From Candidatus Eiseniibacteriota bacterium (GTDB taxonomy: Bacteria > Eisenbacteria > RBG-16-71-46), in the NCBI GenBank assembly GCA_005893365.1, contig VBPB01000369.1, positions 1 to 5,395 of the forward strand: a DNA stretch of 5,395 bases, read 5' to 3'. Positions 1 to 5,395 of this stretch are shown here, piece after piece. Every line of letters starts with the position of its first letter. Position 1 is the stretch's first letter. Both the position numbers and the translations under genes were made by a program. The notes beneath the pieces are model-generated. The model searched no databases. It was not told where the DNA came from and worked only from the letters and a program-made list of their open reading frames with translations.

Positions 1-1
1 C

Positions 2-782
2 CAGGAGTTCAAGGAGGCCGAGCGCCTCTGCGCGCAGGCGATCCAGGTGGCGCGCGAGCGCCGCTACCGACTGGTGCTGGAGGAGCTGCTGCTGGCGCAC
101 TGCTGGGTGCTCATCGATTCCGGTCGCTGGGACGACGCCCGGGCCGCAACCGCCGAGGCCGCCCGCATCGCGCTGGAGGACGAGCGCCCCACCGGAGCGG
201 CGTATGCCTTCGCGAATCTGGCGCAGCTCGTCGGGCTCACCGGCCGCACCCGCTCGGCGCTCCACCACGGCCGCGCCGCCGTCCGGCTCGGCAAGCGCCA
301 CCTGCCGGACTCCGCACCCTACGCGTGGCGCTCGCTCGCCCAGGCCTACCGCATCACCGGCCGGACCGCGCGCGCCGAGCGCTGCGTGCGCCGGGCGCTC
401 GCGATCGCGATGCGGCGCGCCGACACCGCCCAGACCGAATGGGCTCGCATCGAGATGGGCCGGGCCTGGATCGCCTCCGGACGCTGGAGCGAGGCCGGCG
501 GGCTCTGGGAGCGCGTCCTCGCCGAGTCCGCCACGATCGACTCGTCCGGGCAGGCGATGCTGGCCCTGCTCGCCGGGCGCGCGGCCCTGCGCCGCAAGGA
601 CCTCCCATCCGCGACCGCCCACTTAGGCGCGGCGGTGCGGTGGCTGGAGCACCATGCGTCTCCCTATGTGGCGACGGTGGCCGATCAGCTTCGCGCCGAG
701 ATGGCCTTCGCCCAGGGCCGGGTGAGCGAGGGCGTGGACCTGGCGCTCCGCACGCTGGCGGCCCTTCCCCGCCCCGCCGGAT
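2..782 (+). CDS. N-terminal TPR part of a sigma54-type regulator (5'-partial, frameshifted from its C-terminal part)
   Basis: The reading frame is open from the window edge, so the true start is upstream; the GTG at 47 lies inside a helix and is not a credible start. The translation is a string of TPR-like helix pairs, with recognisable segments such as AYAFANLAQLVGLTGRTRSA, AWRSLAQAYRITGRTARAER and MGRAWIASGRWSEAG, roughly six repeats in view. TPR arrays bind proteins or peptides and here probably form the sensory or partner-binding part of the regulator. Near 767-770 the sensible protein moves from this frame to the frame one base later and continues as the GAF/AAA+/HTH part. Removing one C from the run gives a smooth join (LAALPAPPDRAQAQVEF). 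The same frame stays open to 2575, but beyond about 782 it encodes Arg/Pro/Ala-rich nonsense. Further domains (for example a kinase) could precede the window; this cannot be seen. Confidence 0.8.
767..770 (+). other. Probable +1 frameshift site in a C-rich run
   Basis: The sequence CTTCCCCGCCCCGCC spans the point where sensible protein changes from the TPR frame to the GAF/AAA+ frame. The downstream frame has a TGA at 723-725, so the switch must occur between there and about 783. One C fewer in the 767-770 run restores a single gene. A sequencing or assembly indel is the simplest explanation; a real mutation or translational slippage on CCC-C proline codons is possible. There is no ATG or GTG in the second frame until 963. 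Confidence 0.7.
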
Positions 783-2459
<1,677 letters not shown>

Positions 2460-2475
2460 TCGCGCAACACGCTGC

Positions 2476-2484
2476 TGATATACT
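2476..2484 (+). promoter_or_regulatory. Extended -10 promoter element
   Basis: TGATATACT matches the extended -10 form TGnTATAAT with one mismatch and stands out in this GC-rich sequence. No recognisable -35 hexamer lies 17 bp upstream; the dyad array occupies that region instead. Transcription would start near 2491. Extended -10 promoters often work without a -35 or with an activator, which would fit the dyad, but this is sequence inspection only. Confidence 0.4.
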
Positions 2485-2493
2485 GCTTGCAGT
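2482..2493. repeat. Short inverted repeat overlapping the -10 element
   Basis: ACTGC, TT, GCAGT forms a perfect 5-bp dyad that overlaps the end of the extended -10 element and the predicted start site. It could be an operator half-site pair, but it is short enough to be chance. Confidence 0.25.
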
Positions 2494-2624
2494 CGTGATT
2501 GCCACCTTGCTCGCGATAATCGGCGAATCTGCCATCTTCCAGTGCTGCCGGCCAGGGAGGGCTATGACGGCTTAATCCAAACATTGGCAACTGGTTGAGC
2601 GGATGCTCCAGCGTGGGCATGAAG

Positions 2625-2640
2625 TGGCACGGTCTTCGCC
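2625..2640 (+). promoter_or_regulatory. Sigma54 (-24/-12) promoter
   Basis: TGGCACGGTCTTCGCC fits the sigma54 consensus TGGCACG-N4-TTGCW. The -24 half is perfect, the GG (2626-2627) to GC (2638-2639) spacing is exactly 10, and the -12 half has TCGC for TTGC. Transcription would start near 2651, giving a leader of about 50 bases before the secreted-protein gene. A bEBP is encoded just upstream and a dyad lies about 200 bp before the start, a usual enhancer distance. No experimental support is available. Confidence 0.6.
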
Positions 2641-2653
2641 TTAGGAACCGGCA

Positions 2654-2678
2654 GGTCGCATTCCTCAGCGAAACGACC
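2654..2678 (+). other. Possible leader hairpin
   Basis: GGTCG (2654-2658) and CGACC (2674-2678) can pair around a 15-base loop, within the leader that the sigma54 promoter would produce. It ends 11 bases before the ribosome binding site GGAGG (2690-2694). A regulatory role is unproven. Confidence 0.2.
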
Positions 2679-2697
2679 CTCTTCCCCCTGGAGGTTC

Positions 2698-3006
2698 ATG
2701 ATGTCCGCCGCACGCCGATTCGCTCTGCTCCTCGTCGCCGCATCCATCGCCGTCGCCATCACCGCCACCACCGTTCTGGCCCAAGGGGCCGCTCCCAATC
2801 CCAGCGGGGGCACCAGTGCCCATCCCGCCGCCGCGGACGATGGGCTGACGCCGGTGGCCATCACTCCGGCCACGTTCCTCTCCGCGGGCTTCCCGCTCGA
2901 TCTGAGCCTGCGCGGCTGGCTCACGAGCCAGATCGCCATGCAGCGGTACGCCCCGATCACCCGCACCGCCGTGGGCCGGATCTTGGCGCGCCGGGCGGGC
3001 CGGTAG
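2698..3006 (+). CDS. Small secreted protein of unknown function
   Basis: A protein of about 100 aa, first gene of a three-gene cluster. Two tandem ATGs (2698 and 2701) follow GGAGG (2690-2694). The second, 6 bases from GGAGG, has the better spacing, so the real start may be 2701, giving 101 aa. The N-terminus is a clear Sec signal peptide: Arg-Arg, then a long hydrophobic stretch (FALLLVAASIAVAITA) ending TTVLAQG, with likely cleavage after VLA. The mature part, about 73 residues, is Ala/Pro/Gly-rich and then ends in a basic, possibly amphipathic tail (TRTAVGRILARRAGR). No cysteines and no family I recognise. Third-position G/C bias supports real coding. The sigma54 promoter at 2625 is the obvious driver. 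It could be a signalling peptide precursor, a toxin or antimicrobial, or an envelope protein; the sequence does not decide. Confidence 0.7.
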   Translation: MMSAARRFALLLVAASIAVAITATTVLAQGAAPNPSGGTSAHPAAADDGLTPVAITPATFLSAGFPLDLSLRGWLTSQIAMQRYAPITRTAVGRILARRAGR

Positions 3007-3010
3007 GCAC

Positions 3011-3496
3011 GTGTCCTCATCGTCCGGGCCGCACCCACGAGGCTCGGCGGGGGGGACGGAATCCGAGTTCCCCCTCGTGGGCGGCACCGCCGCGCGTCGC
3101 GACCAGGTGGCCAGGGCCTTCCACCGCGAGAGCCCGCTCCACGACGGACCGTTCGTGAGCGTGGACTGTGGGAGCGACGAAGAACGACTGCGGGCCGCAC
3201 TCGAGGGATGGCTCGAGCCCGGTGAGGCGAAGGAGCCCAATCCCTACCAGGCCGCCGAGCGCGGCACGCTGTTCCTGGATCAGGTCGAACGCCTGTCGCT
3301 GGATTCGCAGCGGCTGCTGCTGGTCTTGGCACAGCGCCTGGGCGGCGCCGCGATCACCGGCGGCGACGCCCCGTGCGCGGGGCGGCTCATCACCGGCAAT
3401 CCCAATGGACTCGCCGAGGCCGTGGCCTCGGGACGCTTCCTGTCCGAGCTGCTCGACGCCCTGGACCGCGTGCGAGTGCAGCTCGAGTCCGCGTGA
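3011..3496 (+). CDS. Degenerate sigma54-type AAA+ protein (pseudo-ATPase, no HTH)
   Basis: 161 aa from a GTG start 4 bases after the preceding stop; no strong ribosome binding site is seen, suggesting translational coupling. It aligns by eye with bEBP AAA+ domains. VGGTAARRDQ (residues 23-32) matches the domain start, then VARAFHRESPLHDGPFVSVD follows directly, so the segment holding Walker A is missing. GTLFLDQVERLSLDSQRLLL is the Walker B region, with the catalytic DE changed to DQ (D90, Q91). RLITGNPNGLAEAVASGRF matches sensor I, and the second arginine-finger position is lost (LLDAL for YYRL). The GAFTGA segment is replaced by an unrelated acidic stretch, and the protein stops before sensor II. 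It should neither bind nor hydrolyse ATP normally. A decoy subunit or anti-activator for a bEBP is possible; a decaying remnant is the alternative. The homology is fairly secure, the role is inference. Confidence 0.75.
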   Translation: MSSSSGPHPRGSAGGTESEFPLVGGTAARRDQVARAFHRESPLHDGPFVSVDCGSDEERLRAALEGWLEPGEAKEPNPYQAAERGTLFLDQVERLSLDSQRLLLVLAQRLGGAAITGGDAPCAGRLITGNPNGLAEAVASGRFLSELLDALDRVRVQLESA

Positions 3497-3696
3497 TGGC
3501 GGCGGACCGTGAAGGCATCGTGTTGTTGAGCGCCCGGCCGGAGGCTCGCAAGTCGCTCATGAGCGCCTTGACCCGTGCCGGCGTGTCCGTCCGTGTCGCA
3601 CGTCATCCGGACCGGGCGCTCGAGTTGCTTGGCCAAGCGGTCAGCCTCGTGCTGGTGGACCTGGAGCACGGGGAGGCCGTTTCCGTCGTGCGGTAA
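3496..3696 (+). CDS. Shortened receiver-like (CheY-type) protein
   Basis: 66 aa. The ATG at 3496 overlaps the previous stop (TGATG), a classic coupling arrangement. The frame is open further upstream, but that part overlaps the pseudo-AAA+ gene and lacks receiver character. The protein resembles the first half of a response-regulator receiver: GIVLLSARPEARKSLMSALT (beta1-alpha1), GVSVRVARHPDRALELLGQ (beta2-alpha2), and SLVLVDLEHG (beta3 with D55 at the phospho-acceptor position). The paired acidic residues of beta1 are replaced by S12-A13, and beta4-beta5 with the conserved Thr and Lys are absent. Typical receivers are about 115-120 residues, and I find no continuation in other frames after 3696. 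Phosphorylation is therefore unlikely. With its neighbour it resembles separated, inactive pieces of an NtrC-type regulator. Confidence 0.6.
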   Translation: MAADREGIVLLSARPEARKSLMSALTRAGVSVRVARHPDRALELLGQAVSLVLVDLEHGEAVSVVR

Positions 3697-3702
3697 GCGC
3701 GG

Positions 3703-3768
3703 GGCCGACGGTTGGGGGACGGATCGGAGCGGGCCCTTGCGGGTCCTTTCGGTTCGTTTCCGTCGGCC
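3703..3768 (+). terminator. GC-rich hairpin region after the small operon, probable terminator
   Basis: Outer arms GGCCGACGG (3703-3711) and CCGTCGGCC (3760-3768) are perfect 9-bp complements. Inside, GGGCCC, TTGC, GGGTCC (3731-3746) makes a 6-bp hairpin with one G-U pair, followed by the T-rich stretch TTTCGGTTCGTTT (3747-3759). It lies just after the last small gene, so it could end that operon, although the T-tract is interrupted and the long outer stem would compete with it. Confidence 0.4.
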
Positions 3769-3810
3769 TTGCGCTCTCCGCACGGTGCCCGGCGCGTTGC
3801 AGGACGCCCG

Positions 3811-3862
3811 CGCGCGCGCCGCTTGGCCCCATGATCCCGGCGCCCCCAAGGCGGCGCGCGCG
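3811..3862. repeat. Long GC-rich inverted repeat in the intergenic spacer
   Basis: The left arm (3811-3826, ending GCCGCTTGG) pairs with the right arm (3846-3862, beginning CCAAGGCGGC) over 16 base pairs, with one bulged G. The loop is 19 bases. It includes an 11-base alternating CG run (3809-3819). No T-tract follows, so it is not a standard terminator; a palindromic repeat family or mRNA-end structure is possible. Apart from this, the 3703-3768 hairpins and the promoter at 3900, I see no gene in 3697-4006. Confidence 0.45.
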
Positions 3863-3899
3863 AGGCGGTTGAGCCCGCCCCCTTGGCCCGGCTTCCCCC

Positions 3900-3928
3900 T
3901 TGCAAGGTTCCTCGTAGGCGGCTAAAGT
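3900..3928 (+). promoter_or_regulatory. Sigma70-like promoter for the carboxypeptidase gene
   Basis: TTGCAA (3900-3905) and TAAAGT (3923-3928) are separated by exactly 17 bases; each matches the consensus at 4 of 6 positions. Transcription would start near 3935, about 70 bases before the start codon. The -35 lies in the palindrome CCTTGCAAGG (3898-3907). A run of eight C (3975-3982) lies in the leader. Confidence 0.4.
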
Positions 3929-3991
3929 GAGTCCGCTATTGTGGCCGATATCACGGATGATTCGGTCTGTCTTGCCCCCCCCACGGGGCCC

Positions 3992-3998
3992 AAGGAGG
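3992..3998 (+). promoter_or_regulatory. Ribosome binding site fixing the carboxypeptidase start
   Basis: AAGGAGG, a near-perfect Shine-Dalgarno sequence, is 8 bases before ATG 4007. It decides for that start over the in-frame upstream GTG at 3941, which would add 22 residues ahead of the signal peptide. Confidence 0.8.
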
Positions 3999-4006
3999 TC
4001 ACACCG

Positions 4007-4957
4007 ATGTCTCGACGAGCCCTGCGGCTCTGGGGAACGCTGTTCCTCGCCGCACTGGCGGCTTGCCCGGCCACGATGGCCGGCGCCGCGACCCCGAGCC
4101 ATGCTCCCGCCGCGACGGCAGGCATCCAGACGGCCGCCGCGCGTCGTCCGGCCACCGGCACGCGCCACCGGCGCTCCCGTGCGCGCCGTGCGCCTCCCGG
4201 CGGCGTGGTGTGGGCCCGCAACGCCATCGTCGTGGATCCCGCGACCGGCGAGGTGCTCTACCAGAAGAACTCCGCGGCCGCCGAGCCGTGCGCGAGCCTC
4301 ACCAAGATGATGACCGCGCTGGTGCTGCTCGAGCAGAAGCCCGACATGGACCGCGTGGTCGAGGTGACGCAGGCCGAGCTCTCCGGCGGCGGGCACACGC
4401 AGCTCAGGCGCGGCGAGCAGGTGCGGATCGGCGATCTGCTCCACATGAGCCTGATGTGCTCCGACAACGTGGCGACCCGGGTGCTGGCGCGCGAGTCGGG
4501 CCTGGCGCCCGACGACTTCCTGGCCCGCATGAACCGCAAGGCGGTGGAGCTGGGCCTGGCCCGCACCCGCTTCGTCGAGTTCACCGGGCTCGACGAGCGC
4601 AACGTCTCGACCGCCGCCGACATCGCGACGCTGCTGCACACCGCCGCCGCGAACGAGACCATCCAAGAGATCAGCACCACGCGTTCCTACGACTTCCGCA
4701 GCCTCTCGGCCAAGAACCGCACGCGCCTGCACCACATCGGCACCACCAACCGGCTGCTGGGACGCTACGACATCCGCGGCGGCAAGACCGGCTTCATCCA
4801 GGAGGCGGGCTACTGCTTCGCGACCTGGATCCACACCGACAGCCGCGACATGATCGCGGTCGTGATGGGTGCCCCCACCAACGCCACGCGCTTCGCCGAC
4901 GTGGTGCGACTGGTCCAGCACACCTCGACGCAGGGCGTCGCCCCGGGCGGCCTGTAG
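4007..4957 (+). CDS. Serine-type D-Ala-D-Ala carboxypeptidase (S11 / PBP5-like)
   Basis: 316 aa, a low-molecular-weight penicillin-binding protein that would remove the terminal D-Ala from peptidoglycan stem peptides in the periplasm and so limit cross-linking. A signal peptide (MSRRALRLWGTLFLAALAAC, then ATMAGA) is followed by an Ala/Arg-rich, very basic linker (about residues 30-66). All three catalytic motifs are present: SLTK with Ser97 and Lys100, SDN at 152-154, and KTG at 260-262 in GGKTGFI. The flanking text is typical of the family (VVDPATGEVLYQKN, ASLTKMMTALVLLEQ). The length fits the shorter family members that lack the PBP5 C-terminal domain and membrane-anchoring helix; the protein ends soon after the catalytic domain at VAPGGL. 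Cys21 is not in a clear lipobox. It probably has its own promoter (3900-3928). Specificity (DacA-like or another subgroup) cannot be settled. Confidence 0.93.
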   Translation: MSRRALRLWGTLFLAALAACPATMAGAATPSHAPAATAGIQTAAARRPATGTRHRRSRARRAPPGGVVWARNAIVVDPATGEVLYQKNSAAAEPCASLTKMMTALVLLEQKPDMDRVVEVTQAELSGGGHTQLRRGEQVRIGDLLHMSLMCSDNVATRVLARESGLAPDDFLARMNRKAVELGLARTRFVEFTGLDERNVSTAADIATLLHTAAANETIQEISTTRSYDFRSLSAKNRTRLHHIGTTNRLLGRYDIRGGKTGFIQEAGYCFATWIHTDSRDMIAVVMGAPTNATRFADVVRLVQHTSTQGVAPGGL

Positions 4958-4973
4958 CCGAGCGTCGGGCCCC

Positions 4974-5395
4974 ATGACCGCCCGCGAACGCCTCGGCGGA
5001 TTGCTGGCGGGGATGGTGGCCGGGATGGCCGGCGGCCTGTTCGGCGTCGGCGGCGGCTTGATCCTGGTGCCGCTCTTGACCGGCATCTTCCGCCTCACCC
5101 AGCACCAGGCCCACGGCACCTCGCTGGCGGTGATCGGTGCCGCGGCCTTGGCCGCGGTCGTCGTCTACGCCGCGCACGGCAACGTGGTGTGGCCGGTCGC
5201 CGCGGTGCTCGCGGTGGGGAGCCTGCTCACCGCAAGGCTCGGCGCGCGCTGGGCGACCCGCACCTCGCCCCACGGCCTTAGGCGCGCCTTCGCCATCTTC
5301 CTGGTGCTGGTCGCGGCTCGCCTGCTGTGGCAGACGCCGACGGCCTCCGGCGTGAGCACGATCCACGGGATCGCGGGCGTGGGCTTCGGCCTGGT
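4974..5395 (+). CDS. TauE/SafE-family membrane permease (3'-partial)
   Basis: The first 140 residues of a multi-helix membrane protein, open to the window end. ATG 4974 is 16 bases after the carboxypeptidase stop with only a weak ribosome binding site, so read-through or coupling from that gene is likely. The first helix carries the family's glycine-rich signature (GGLFGVGGGLILVPLL), followed by HQAHGTSLAVIGAAALAAVV. Further hydrophobic segments are at about residues 66-82 and 95-110. The last visible residues (IHGIAGVGFGL) begin what looks like the second half of the family's internal repeat. Complete members are about 250 aa with about eight helices. The family exports sulfite, sulfoacetate or other small organic anions, or has unknown substrates; the substrate cannot be inferred here. 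There is no evident functional link to the carboxypeptidase. Confidence 0.88.
   Translation, partial: MTARERLGGLLAGMVAGMAGGLFGVGGGLILVPLLTGIFRLTQHQAHGTSLAVIGAAALAAVVVYAAHGNVVWPVAAVLAVGSLLTARLGARWATRTSPHGLRRAFAIFLVLVAARLLWQTPTASGVSTIHGIAGVGFGL

Noticed and set aside
2564..2575. Three-codon ORF (ATG ACG GCT TAA) after AGGGAGGG
   Set aside because: The Shine-Dalgarno is only 2 bases from the ATG and the product would be trivial; it is simply the end of the open frame discussed at 2495.
2585..2600. A second sigma54-like match, TGGCAACTGGTTGAGC
   Set aside because: The GG-to-GC spacing is 11 rather than 10 and the -12 half is poor; the match at 2625-2640 is clearly better.
2540..2697. Riboswitch, for example a c-di-GMP type, in the leader of the small operon
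   Set aside because: I looked for the conserved core sequences of common classes and did not find them.
3975..3982. Run of eight C in the carboxypeptidase leader as a phase-variation tract
   Set aside because: Such runs are expected in GC-rich DNA, and it lies outside both the promoter elements and the coding frame, so a length change has no evident effect.
3941..4006. Upstream GTG start for the carboxypeptidase
   Set aside because: ATG 4007 has AAGGAGG at ideal spacing and begins a proper signal peptide; the extension would place non-hydrophobic residues in front of it and use positions around the promoter start.
3641..5119. Long minus-strand open frame (492 codons) opposite the carboxypeptidase
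   Set aside because: Low-complexity Arg/Ala/Gly sequence overlapping a gene with all S11 motifs and a strong ribosome binding site; a composition artefact.

Overview
This is a high-GC bacterial window (about 70% GC by eye, with strong G/C third-position bias in every convincing gene). It contains no rRNA, tRNA, CRISPR array or insertion sequence. Large TPR-GAF-sigma54 regulators of this style are common in Myxococcota-like, Gemmatimonadota and candidate Eisenbacteria genomes, but nothing here fixes the taxonomy. All convincing genes lie on the + strand.

Left part (1-2459): the 3' portion of a large bacterial enhancer-binding protein (bEBP). Its order is TPR repeats, GAF sensor, sigma54-type AAA+ ATPase, Fis-type HTH. 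The 5' end lies outside the window. A one-base frameshift in a C-rich run near 767-770 separates the TPR part from the GAF/AAA+/HTH part. Walker A and B are intact, but the loop that normally reads GAFTGA reads QTATDV.

Middle (2433-3696): a compact module that may be undescribed. The last codons of the bEBP gene contain a dyad array (CTGCGA / TCGCAG / CTGCGA). It is followed by an extended -10 element and then, about 200 bp beyond the dyad, by a good -24/-12 sigma54 promoter. Downstream lie three tightly packed small genes: a secreted protein of about 100 aa, a 161-aa degenerate sigma54-type AAA+ protein (no Walker A, Walker B DE changed to DQ, no GAFTGA loop, no HTH), and a 66-aa shortened receiver-like protein. 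Gaps are 4 bp and then a 1-bp stop/start overlap. My inference is that the bEBP or a relative controls an operon encoding an exported peptide plus two inactive look-alikes of bEBP parts, which could feed back on the bEBP. Conservation has not been tested.

Spacer (3697-4006): two GC-rich inverted repeats, one a plausible operon terminator, then a sigma70-like promoter and a strong ribosome binding site.

Right part (4007-5395): a serine-type D-Ala-D-Ala carboxypeptidase (S11/PBP5-like) with signal peptide and complete SxxK, SxN and KTG motifs. After 16 bp comes a TauE/SafE-family membrane permease that runs off the window end. These look like ordinary envelope and transport genes unrelated to the middle module.
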